A DNA stretch of 64,000 nt. Origin: Pictodentalium vernedei (lineage: Eukaryota > Mollusca > Scaphopoda > Dentaliida > Dentaliidae). The notes under the pieces were generated by a model. That model was given only the letters and a program-made list of their open reading frames with translations, ran no database searches and was not told the origin of the DNA. The stretch covers positions 182,492,596 to 182,556,595 of the forward strand of contig CM062288.1 in NCBI GenBank assembly GCA_031216915.1. The letters are read 5' to 3'. Of this stretch, positions 1 through 9,569 are shown one piece after another. Position 1 is the stretch's first letter. Each line of letters opens with the position of its first letter. The position numbers were made by a program, and so were the translations under genes.

Positions 1-461
1 TATCCAATTTTGGGGGTGAAAAATTCGGACAGTGTACTGGCAGATGAGTTTGAAAAGTGTTGACAGTGCATTTATATTTTGGTGATTAATAACAAAATAA
101 AATTCATGGTATTCTCAAATCCATTTTCAGCCCAGAGCTGAAACCTCAATGCTATTTTATTATTTTGATTTAAAGTCACAAGATATGAACAGTGCATACA
201 CAAGGGAAAGCAGATAAGAAATTTAAGTGCCCTGACACTCTCTTTGATAATAATATTCCACAATTGCAGTCTTTAGTTTCATTTGTTCATGCATATTAAT
301 CAATTTAGTTGTGGAGTGTGGGCACTTCGTGTCCTGTGTTTTGTACCCCATTATTTTGTTCTTATAACCTGTTGTATTTTTAGTGTAAATAGAAATGCCC
401 AGTGCTATGTTTGTATTAGTTAATGCCCATGTAGGCCATAATTATTTCTGTCTGGATGGAT
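1..461. other. AT-rich stretch, no feature seen
   Basis: I see no exon with splice borders, no RNA gene and no repeat shared with the rest of the window. Open frames here are short and unsupported. Confidence 0.4.
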
Positions 462-463
462 TA

Positions 464-891
464 CAGTGGAGCCCACTTAATTGGGTATCTCTTAACTGAA
501 TAACCCTGTTAAATGAATATAATTTCCCAAAACAAAACCATTTACCACACCTCCAGTGCAAATTTGACCTGTTAATTAATATAGGTTATAGAGTAAACTC
601 CTGTTAATTGAATAAAAAATCTTGTAACCTGTTGAGAAATTAACCCTGTCCTCCCCAGTTTTCCTTTGTTTATAAACCTATTTGGCCTCAGTATATCCAA
701 TACAGGTATTTAATCTATTATATCTTGTTTGACAGAGCTCATGGGGCTCTGTCAAACAAGATATAATAGATTGAATTCTAAGTTTATCTTTAGAATACAG
801 GAAAGTGACACAATCCCTGTTAATTGAATACTCCTGTTAATTGAATAATTTTCATTGGCATAGTGGTTATTCAATTAACAGGGTTCTACTG
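464..891. mobile_element. pogo/Tc1-like MITE with TA target duplication
   Basis: The ends are inverted: CAGTGGAGCCCACTTAATTG on the left, and on the right the complement of CAGTAGAACCCTGTTAATTG. Both are flanked by TA (462-463 and 892-893), as expected for Tc1/mariner/pogo insertions. The CAGT-RGA-CC start with an AT-rich follow-on resembles pogo/Tigger termini. The 428 bp have no coding capacity. Sub-terminal GTTAATTGAATA motifs recur several times near both ends. The centre holds a separate 27-bp-arm palindrome. I infer a non-autonomous element. Confidence 0.7.
712..772. repeat. Near-perfect palindrome, arms 27 bp
   Basis: Arms at 712-738 and 746-772 are exact reverse complements around a 7-bp loop; the core is ATATCTTGTTTGACAGAGC. 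The same core occurs as a palindrome at 13147-13193 and as a single arm near 15870-15905, so it is a dispersed unit and not unique to the surrounding MITE. Confidence 0.85.
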
Positions 892-893
892 TA

Positions 894-2511
894 TTGTTGT
901 GCAGGCTTCGATTTCTCTTTGGTTCTGTTTCTCCCCTGTATGTCTGCTCATGTCTCATAAATGTATCTGTTGTGATGCATGGATAATACAGATCTTACAG
1001 AGTTAAGATACAATATTATGTTTATATGAATTCATTATTGATTTCTGGGATATCTGTAAAAAGGAAAATTTAAGAGATCTCCAAAAAGGCTCAGTTTGAG
1101 ATCGCTTGTCATTTTTTTTTAAAACTGGTACCAAAAATGACAGAGACCTCTCACCCGCATTTTCCGTGCCATTGAACAGACCATTAATATTCATAAAAAA
1201 GTTCTCAATGACAGTATCATTAGATGTGTTGATCAACCTGGCCTACACATTTTATCTGTTTCTTGGATGGATGGAATAGAGAAAGCAAACACTCTCTAAA
1301 ATGATTTTGTGAGTTATTTTATTACCTATAGACACGAAAATATGAGATTATATACACAAATGTGTTTAAGCATCCATTTCCTGAATTCGATGCGCTCCCG
1401 TAATTTTCAACTTTCAAATTGCTGGGGTATACTTGCACAACCGGGAGTATTCGAAAAATTTCACCTGAGGAGAGAATCGCCCACCTGGAAAAAAATTGAG
1501 ATCTACCAACAGCTCGCCACATCTTTCAAAATACAATGCCTGCATCCATTGTCTAAATGGTATGGAAAGCCTAATTCCTTTCAGTTTAGCTAGAATCCAA
1601 ATGAGAATTCTACTATGCATCACTGGGGTTAGGGCCCAGCGAATACCATTTTTTTTTTTTTGCTTGAATCAAATTTCGAATCGAATAGCTAAAGGGCCGT
1701 GGATTTCACATCAAATTGAATACCAACACATCTGTTCATGCCCCAAACTAGTATGACAAAACACCAACATTGATGGTACATACTCAATTGTTCTGAGACG
1801 TCGATAATATCAACATATATATAAAGTAGGTGCTCAATATAACTTATGTCTCTGACTCTCAGAAATTAATGTCTTCGATCTGTGAAAATGTTCTATTTGT
1901 ATGATCTAAACTTTTATAAAACATACATTTGTAATTTTGCATCGTGTAAATGGAAGGGATCGGTATTCTCAGGGTGTTTGATTTTTAGGTGGTTCCATAG
2001 GTGTGATGTGGACCATTATGTGGTTCCATTTTGAACGGTTAGTATTGTGCATTGACTTTCATTTCATTTTGTCTGTCAGATAATTTTTGATTTTGGACAT
2101 GTTTACACTTTCATATGACTTGCTAAATGGAAGTTAATGCCAGCAGACTAAAAGATTGGAATAGCGTTGGAGGACAAAACACTTGCAGTGCACCATTGCA
2201 CGCTGATCGATGTAGGTGAAAAAACTCTATTTTTGGCAGTTATGCTCTATTGGAGCTTTTTATGACAAATAGAACAAAGTATAGATATGTCCAAAAATCG
2301 AAAAATTAGTTTGAATTTTTGCACAGTTAGATGATCTGCAAGTCATACCTATTTAATATGCAGCTAAGATGCCTACATGTTTTACCTATAATTTGGAGAT
2401 AAAGTTGGTTATTTGGGGAATCTACTCCAAGACATGCACAAAATATGATAGTCACTTCCATGACAACTAGTAAAGTGCAGATATTCGATCCACTTCCAAA
2501 TAGCAACCACT
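894..2511. other. No supported feature
   Basis: The stretch has poly-T tracts and short frames on both strands (for example around 1309-1756), but none has splice-consistent borders or a recognisable domain. I saw no copy of this stretch elsewhere in the window. Confidence 0.35.
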
Positions 2512-2716
2512 TTAGGATTTCAAATCAGATCGAATATCGAAGCTTCGCCTGGCCCTGTTTGGGGTGTCTGACAGTTTATGAGAATATTTAGAAGAATCAA
2601 ATTCTGGTTTCACCTTGAATTTTAAGCCAAGATATGGCTTCTGTTCCTGCTCAATAAGTTGCTTAGTAAAATGAGGGTTTAAATGAATATCCCCAACAAG
2701 TTGTTCCCGAGACTGT
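2512..2716 (-). CDS. Candidate terminal coding exon, unknown protein
   Basis: Read on the minus strand, a pyrimidine-rich acceptor ending in TTTTTCAG lies just above 2716. After it the frame stays open for 67 codons to a TAA at 2512-2514. The exon starts with the third base of a split codon. The peptide starts QSREQLVGDIHLNPHF and ends RSFDIRSDLKS. It is basic and hydrophilic, has no membrane segment, and does not look like transposon protein. An ATTAAA lies about 160 bp downstream and could serve as a poly(A) signal. I cannot name the family and found no upstream exon in the window. A chance frame remains possible, because the region is AT-rich. Confidence 0.4.
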
Positions 2717-2923
2717 CTGAAAAATAACACACATTTTTCTTTTTATTTTAGATAAACTTATGCTGAAGTGAACTAATGATCATAGAGATACTCATCAAAG
2801 TTTTGTTCTTGAGAAAGATCACAGAGTGCATGGCTGCTTCTACACATCTATCTTATCTGTCTATCGATCTGGCTGAATTTTTCACTATGGCATCAAATCA
2901 GATACTAAGACCACACAAAGTAG

Positions 2924-3274
2924 ATCTGTTTCTCAGGCCATCATTTGTAAAATTGCATGCGGGCAAGCTGTTTTTTTTTTTATTTCTGTAATTATTTCTT
3001 TGCCATCAAAAGTTCATGTTCTTGGTTTATGTTTTAGGCCTATAATCTGTGGAATAGCATGGGCGGTGGTGTATTTCATCCCTTGAGAGCAAGAAGGCTT
3101 TGCAATGCTAAAGCTTTGCAAAGCCTTCTTGCACTCCAGGGACAAATTTATCATTTTTTTTTAACTTGGGTAAAATAAACCATTTAATTTTAACTTTTTT
3201 GATGTTTACATTGGTTATAAAAAGAGAACATGCGGCAGCCAAAAGGAACATGTGGGAGGGCCTGAGAAACAGAT
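2924..3274. mobile_element. MITE with CTGTTTCTCAGGCC ends (copy 1)
   Basis: The 351-bp element is bounded by 16-bp perfect inverted ends, ATCTGTTTCTCAGGCC and its complement. Its centre (about 3083-3145) is a palindrome built on GCAAGAAGGCTTTGCA. A second copy in opposite orientation lies at 3766-4410. No target duplication is obvious. This copy supplies the empty site for the insertion seen in copy 2. Confidence 0.65.
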
Positions 3275-3765
3275 TTTTTATTTTTTTAGGCCTTATGTCC
3301 TTTTGAAAGAGTTACTACAATACATACAACATTTTATCACATTGAAACAAAATCAATAACATGTGCAGAATTATTCTGCATAAAATAAGTTGTTGACCCT
3401 ATTGTAATAATTAGTTCAAATGCCATGTCAGAGCCAATCTCCAATCTTTTATTACTGAGGTGAACCACTTACTGATCGCTGTGCAATTGGATTGCTGAAG
3501 CATCAATGAAAATGTCGCCACTCAAAATGCACCCCACCCCCCACCTCCTACAATGGTGTCAAGCCAATAAACATAACTTCTCTCAATTCATTATGTTTGA
3601 TGACATAAAACTTGTTATACTGTGACTATAGTCTACAGTCACAGCACAACAGCTTTTATTTCATCAAATGTTATGGTACTTACTCAGCATAAAAACTCAG
3701 AACACTCCGTCAACTTTTCAATCTCGGCTCCTGTTTTTTATCAATAATAACGAAGGCCTAAAAAA
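3275..3765. other. Spacer between two MITE copies
   Basis: No gene signal. A small hairpin (CTGTGACT...AGTCACAG) lies near 3620-3645. Otherwise it is AT-rich unique sequence. Confidence 0.35.
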
Positions 3766-4410
3766 ATCTGTTTCTCAGGCCCTCCCACCTGGTCCTTTTG
3801 GCTGCATCATGGTCTCTTTTACCTGCGTCGCCAGCAGCAGAGCAGGTCTAGTAACCACTCGACTCCATACGTCAGTCCGTCCGAAACACTTCCGTCAAAG
3901 TTTTCTTGGCTTCTATGAAAGGGAATGATTTTATATTTGGTCTGTTGCTTCATAATGATGAGTTGTATCGTGTATCTAATTTTCAGATCTGCCGTGCAGC
4001 CACTTCCTGTTTGCCGATACTTTGAAGTCTATTTATCTCTGCAATCAATTCCATGCAGCGACGCAGGTCCAGACCCGGTATTGGTCTTGGCTTGTTATAA
4101 CCAATGCAAACTTAAAAAAATAAAAATTAAATGGTTTGTGTCTGATATTTTACCCAAGTTAATAAAATTGATGAATTTGTCCCTTGAGTGCAACAAGGAT
4201 GAATTTGTCCCTTGAGTGCAAAGCCTTCTAGCACTCAAGGGATGAAACAAGCCACCACCAATGCTATTCTGTAGATTATGAGGCCTAAAACATAAAGCAA
4301 ACCAAGAACATAAACTTTTGATGGCAGAAAAATAATTACAAACATTTTTTAAAAAAATAAAAAACCACCCGCCCACATGTAATTTTACAAAACATGGCCT
4401 GAGAAACAGA
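3766..4410. mobile_element. MITE with CTGTTTCTCAGGCC ends (copy 2), split
   Basis: This matches the reverse complement of 2924-3274 at both ends and in the flanks of its centre. It is longer because a 275-bp element (3820-4094) sits inside it between CTCTTT and TTATAACC. In copy 1 those two pieces are continuous. The central hairpin (about 4210-4245, arms on TTGAGTGC) has a local duplication of GATGAATTTGTCCCTTGAGTG. Confidence 0.65.
3820..4094 (+). mobile_element. Hairpin-capped Helentron-like element, short
   Basis: The element starts TACCTGCGTCGCC and ends GGTCTTGGCTTG. The head can fold through CCTGC/GCAGG. The tail repeats the complement of the head (GCGACGCAGG) before an imperfect CCAGACC/TTGGTCTTGG stem. 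Against the unoccupied copy at 2924-3274 it is inserted between two Ts with no target duplication, which is the behaviour of Helentron-type rolling-circle elements. A longer relative lies at 15043-15627. It carries one unit of a repeat that the relative holds about three times. It has no coding capacity. Confidence 0.6.
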
Positions 4411-4525
4411 AGACCTACATTGTGGAGTCTAAAGTGTGTGGAAAATATTCACATGCATGCATTGCCACAACAAATGTGGGCATTGTCAAAATATTACTTT
4501 TTCACAAACATTAAAAGAATACTCT

Positions 4526-4776
4526 TCAACCCTTTACCCAACGTAATGGCCAAAAACAGCCAGCGGTCTTCTAAAAAATCGCCTATTAATTTGCATTATT
4601 TTTTAATTTTTTGTCTCGAGAACATAGGTTATGACCCCTTGTTGGAATGAGCTCCTCGAGCTCATTCCAACGAGGGGTCATAACCTATGTTTTTGAGACA
4701 AAAAATGAAAAAAATTAGTTATTCAAGATTTTTTTTTGCAAGTGTCGTCTGCTTTTCATGTTAGGTAAAGGGTTAA
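4526..4776. mobile_element. TTAA-type MITE family A, copy 1
   Basis: The ends are CCCTTTACCCAACGT and GTTAGGTAAAGGG, with TCAA on the left and TTAA on the right. The long central palindrome (about 4621-4692) is built on AGGTTATGACCCC and GGAATGAGCTC. TTAA targets are typical of piggyBac-like elements. I list ten full, partial or chimeric family members in the window. There is no coding capacity. Confidence 0.75.
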
Positions 4777-5509
4777 AAAGTGATCGGTGATTGGTAGGCA
4801 TTTGGAACTTTTTTGTTAAGCATTGTTTATTTATAAGAACTTCCACTCCCCCCTCCCCTAACATGGCAGCGGTGGATACACTTTTCTATATGTGACCAAT
4901 GAGCATCCCAGCAATCCAGTTGTGTAGACATCAGTAGGGTGAAGAAATTCCTTTTTGCTATTATTGTCAAATAGATATAATAGAAACCGATGCCTGATTC
5001 AGAGAGTCTCCAAAGGATTTGCTGTTGGAGGCAGATTCCTAACCTGTCCACCCACAAACGATTTGTAGATATTAGTTTGTACATTAACAGTGAGATGTAT
5101 AAAAGTTATTGTGTAACAGCTGTCTAAAGAAATGTGTATTTAAATTATGTATGGGGGTGTATTTTATCAACTAAGGAGGATTTTTTAGCCAAGAGATAAT
5201 GACCACAGTTGGTAATTTGCTATTTAATCATGATATCATTCATTTCATGGCAGAAGTCATTATCAAAGAAGTGAAGAAAATACATTGACTTGTTGCTTCA
5301 CATAACAATTTTTACCTATGCCAGTAATATTTACATGTATGGCCAATTCTTGAAAGCCTTCTTGTCTTCAATACCAGATAAAGAAATGTGCAGGAAAACC
5401 ACAAACCAAGAAGGTCATATCTTTTTGGAAGCTTCAAGAGCTACCTAAGAAACCATGTTGGGGCTGGTATCATCACTTTAGAGGAAAATAAAAATTGTTC
5501 AGGTGGTTA
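4777..5509. other. No firm feature; one exon-like frame
   Basis: The only thing of note is a short plus-strand frame after an acceptor-like CTTCAATACCAG near 5393. It reads about 37 codons to a TAA near 5490 and contains WKLQELPKKPCWGWYHHF. There is no family match that I know and no partner exon. Confidence 0.25.
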
Positions 5510-5710
5510 TTAACTGCCTGAGTGCTTGAACCACATATTCAAGCTTTATTCTGATGTGCAGGTACCACAAATTAATGGCTTCATATTCTGTGGATGTGCT
5601 TCATATCTTCGAAGTAAAATTATTTAGTGTGTATGGACCTGCCATGTTATCATTTATGGGAGAGTGCCCATGGGCTCTCTTATAAATTCAACAAGGCAAA
5701 GAAATATGAA
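5510..5710. mobile_element. TTAA-type MITE family B, partial
   Basis: It begins with TTAA then CTGCCTGAGTGCTT and runs into the family palindrome core (TTATGGGAGAGTGCCC). It is homologous to the right half of 5829-6078 read in reverse. The far end cannot be traced, so the copy is truncated or rearranged. Confidence 0.5.
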
Positions 5711-5828
5711 CAAACTTCCTGACAAACATAGTTTAGCTTTCTGTGAGTTAAACCTGCCACTGTACCAAGAATGAAAGTTTTCAGGCATTTCCATGAATTC
5801 ATTAATTTTTTATTAAAATCTTGATCAG

Positions 5829-6078
5829 TTAACTGGTAGAGTGCTGAATTATTTTTCATGGTGAAAATTTGTTCACATGTCTTTGCCTTGTTACAATTTA
5901 TGGGAGAGTGCCTAGAGGCACTCTCCCATAAATTGTTACAAGGCAACTCCTCACAGACTAAATAATTTTACTTCCAAGCTGAAATGATGCACATCCACAG
6001 AATACGAAGCCTTGAAATTGAGGCACCTGCACTTTAGAATAAAGCCCAAATATGGGCTTCCAGCACTCTACCAGTTAA
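5829..6078. mobile_element. TTAA-type MITE family B, complete copy
   Basis: TTAA lies at 5829-5832 and 6075-6078. The inverted ends are CTGGTAGAGTGCTG and CAGCACTCTACCAG. The centre (about 5878-5945) is a nearly perfect palindrome containing CCTTGTTACAATTTATGGGA. No coding frame is present. The TTAA target and end structure suggest mobilisation by a piggyBac-like transposase (inference). Confidence 0.75.
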
Positions 6079-6133
6079 GGGATTTTGATTTTCCAAGATT
6101 GCTTTCACTCAACAGTTTCAGAGTTTTTTTGTC

Positions 6134-6352
6134 TTAACCATTAGAGGCTAGATTAATTTTGGTTATTAGAATCTGTTCATATGCATTTGCCTTGTAACAA
6201 TTTAATGGAGAATACCCAAAGGCACTCTCCAATAAATTATGACAGGTCAGATTTATTTGTAAGAAAATATGAAGCACATTCCACCTAATAATTGAGGCAT
6301 TGGCACTTTTAAGTACAGCCCAAATATGGGCTTCTAGCACTCTAGTAGTTAA
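6134..6352. mobile_element. TTAA-type MITE family B, diverged copy
   Basis: TTAA lies at 6134-6137 and 6349-6352, with ends CCATTAGAGGCTA and TAGCACTCTAGTAG. The centre repeats the family core with several mismatches, so it is older than the copy at 5829-6078. Confidence 0.65.
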
Positions 6353-7580
6353 CACATTTACATCCCTGCTCATATGACAATGACTGCCTTATGGCTCCGC
6401 TAAAGCCCTTCACAGCCTGTGCTTTGGCACTAAATGGGAACCAGGGTCTAAAACTTGTAGGGAGGGGTCTACCACGACAGAATATCCAGCAAGTGGGAAA
6501 TTCCATTAGCATCCCCCACCGCAAACCTTTCAGTCACATCTGTCTAACTACAGGTTTTAAGATGCAGACTTCCATTTGTGCAACCCCTCCCTCCCTCTTG
6601 ACTGTAAATTACCCAACCAAGGCTCTCATTAGTCTAGAAGTTCAGCTATGAATCGATCCTTTTTAATAAATATTTGAAGGTCTTCCAACTACTTTTAAGT
6701 CGAAAAAAAAAGTTAAACATGTTCAACTTTAGACAGACATTTATTCATCTGGTCATACATTCATATATTGATAGTTTTGTGTCCATAATAATTATATATC
6801 ATTTATTTATACTGTTTTGCGTATATCCATTTGTACATAACATATTAATAACTTTGTGCTAATTACTGTATGTGAAAAGGGGATTACACTTTAACCACTT
6901 GTGGTGTGGAGAATAACTTAAATTCTCTGAAAAGCTCAAGCAAGTTTCTGCTAATAGACCTCTCCAAACAGCTCTGGAGAGTACTGGCTCAAATTTTGCT
7001 TGTGCTTCTTACACCCTTTTCCACTAGATTTTAGAGTAGAGTGTTTCATGAATTTCAAGTAATGGCTGATCTAAACCAGCCATGAGTTGGTTTGGTGGAA
7101 ATATCAATTGCCCTCAGGGGAATACAGGAAGAGGATCAGTGTTTATATGTCGTGACCAGGTTATGTGTCCCTGTAAAAATTAGACCTGGTAACCAGTGTC
7201 TTTGGGTGGAAGTTCTCTCAAGTGGGCAACATAATTGTAAATTGCGTTTCTTTTTGTGTTGAGGTCATGATAAAGCCATAGGTTTCCCAGGGAAGCCTTC
7301 TCTGAAGTGGAGAAGTGCTATGGTAAACAAGCTATGATAAAATAGGACCTGGTAACCAACCCCTGGATTGAAAACTTCTTAAGTGGGCAGCATGGGTATG
7401 AACAATTGGCTAAACTTGACTTTACATATATTTGCATTCTGGCCCTGATGTAGCCATACATGCTGAAAGGAACCTTAAATACCAATAAATAAATAGCAAT
7501 AGATGCTAAAAGTGACCTCAAACACCAATAAAAAATTGTCCATAGAGTCTGGAATCAAGAAATCACAGGTATATATTTTT
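6353..7580. repeat. Mostly unassigned; two diverged copies of a ~175-bp unit
   Basis: From about 7160 and again from about 7335 the sequence shares GACCTGGTAACCA, then TCAAGTGGGCA or TTAAGTGGGCA, then an ATGATAAAGCCATA or ATGTAGCCATA motif. This gives two decayed tandem units. The rest of the stretch shows nothing I can name. Confidence 0.4.
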
Positions 7581-7720
7581 TTAACTGGTCGAGTGGTAAA
7601 TTATTTTTCAAAGGTGATTTGTAACGCAAGTATTTTTCTTCACAGAGCAAAAGGTGCCCCAGTGTCGTAAGATATGGTTCATAAATAATTGTTTTGTTAG
7701 AATTTATTGGAGCAGCCATC
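7581..7720. mobile_element. TTAA-type MITE family B, left half only
   Basis: It starts TTAACTGGTCGAGTGGTAA and runs through the sub-terminal segment shared with 12749-13066 into half of the core (TTGTTAGAATTTATTGGAG). The second half of the palindrome is missing. Confidence 0.5.
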
Positions 7721-8267
7721 CTCCTTAATGAAATTATGATGTATCATGCTTCTGGCTGGAAAAACGCCCGCTCAGTTTCAAAGGGTTAAGGGTGTGTTAA
7801 ACTCGAGTAAATATATAAAAATGAGGTTTGTTTTTAGCTTAACTTGACATAGTCAAGATAAGCTATTGCCATCACGTGTGCGGAAGTCTGTTAGTCTGTG
7901 ACGTCTGTGAGTCTGTGATGTCTGTTCACATTTTCCTTTAGCATGGGCTACACCCCGCAATTCTTGTCTGATCATCACGAAATTTCATATGCAGGTTTGG
8001 AGTCATGTCTAGATGAGAACGTCCCCTTTTGGTCGCGATCGGGCAACCGGTATGGCTGCCCGAGCCCAAAACCCGAAAACCATTAGCACAGTCTACAGGT
8101 TGTATTTATGAAAGGATTTCATTGTAACTTGGTAGGATGCCTCTGTATAATGCCTAAATGAGAACGTCCCCTTTTGGGCATGATCTATCAACCGTGATGG
8201 CTGCCCAAGCCCGAAACCCAAAAACTTTTAGCACAGTCTGCAGGTCATGTTTAATGTGGAGGGATTT

Positions 8268-9569
8268 AAGGCTTCCATGTTTAGACAAAATTGTAAACGT
8301 TTAAACGACTGTCTGTAAATGAAACGGAAACGTTACACGTACTAACAATGCAAGTGGTCAATATTTGATAGAAGTGTGTAATAATACACAGTAAGTTCAT
8401 CATATCTTTGCATACAGGGCATACAATTTATGTTATTGAGGCAGCCGATTTACAGTTTGTCCAAAAACGCCGTAGACGAACGATCACAGCATGCAGATGC
8501 CGAAGGCAAAGTCGCTGGGTCTATGGGGGGGGGGGGGGGGGGGGTTGGGGGGGGGTGATTCTCCCCCAGGTAAATTTTGAAATTTATGGGGGTCTCTGAG
8601 CTCATTCTGGTGGGTTCGGGGTGAAATTCCTTGTGTTTTTTCAAACAGTAATGCTGGAGCGAGTTGCCATGGCACACAATCGTGACAGTACTGGACTTGA
8701 GAGTGGAATGCAATGTCGCAAAAATAAACAAAGTCTACAAACCATGCAGGGGAATCCAAATTTTCAAACACCGCAAGTGCCAGTCTGTCTGTCAAACTCC
8801 ATAAATCGATCATAAGATCATCCCATGTGTGAATAATAAATTAATAATCCATGTCAGGTGAACAAAATCATCGAGAACAATTGTGTATCACTTTGGGAAT
8901 ATACATGTAAATCCGAATAAACTAAAACATCCCACACATGTTTCAAAGGAAACACCAAAGATAAGCATGTTCCATGCGGCTCACGTGACTGTGTCACATA
9001 TGATATCACATGATTTGAAGATGATTTCGTTCGGTTACTGTGGCGGCGGCGCCAGTCGGAACCAGTACACAGTTTTTCTGAAGCATTACCAAAATATTGC
9101 ATTGCAAAGTTGGAAATTTTTTTTTTGTTTCTTTGACTTTCTGCATTAATCTGCAAATTTTGCAAGTGTTGATTGTGCCGATTGTAGCCCTGGCATACTT
9201 TACACTGTGTACTGTATTGCCGATTCAATTTAACATCAATCCAAAAAGATGCGATTTCCTTGCACAGAATTGCAGAGTGCAGATATTCGCAACCCATCTC
9301 ACCATCTTCGCGAATAAATAGGGGCGTGGGCTACTGGGCTACGTGTCAAGGGGTGGTTGGTCCTCCACACATCGCTTTTCAGCTTTTTATCGTCGGTTAC
9401 TTGAGACGCCATATTAAAAATGGAAAACATGAAATTCGTGTTGTGAAGGGACTCAAGGGAAATTACTCTATTAAAACTTCATTCCGTGTACACGTTTACC
9501 AGAACTGTAAACATTTAATGCCCATAAACGAAACGTTCACGTTTACACGTGTAAAACGTGGAAGCCTTA
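8268..9569. mobile_element. 1.3-kb transposon inside the array, 9-bp duplication
   Basis: The inverted ends are AAGGCTTCCATGTTT and the complement of AAGGCTTCCACGTTT. The flanks are GAGGGATTT at 8259-8267 and 9570-9578, part of the surrounding array monomer, so the insertion interrupts one array unit. The 9-bp duplication suggests a Mutator-like superfamily. Inside are a poly-G tract (8525-8544), a GC-rich patch near 9040 and sub-terminal TGTAAACGTT motifs. The frames seen (for example 8854-9297 minus) match nothing I know, so I treat it as non-autonomous. Confidence 0.6.

Noticed and set aside
5393..5503. Plus-strand terminal exon (WKLQELPKKPCWGWYHHF)
   Set aside because: Only about 37 codons, one weak acceptor, no relative known and no partner exon; kept only as a note.
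8450..8813. Proline-rich minus frames
   Set aside because: Created by the poly-G tract at 8525-8544 inside a transposon; no domain or conservation expected.
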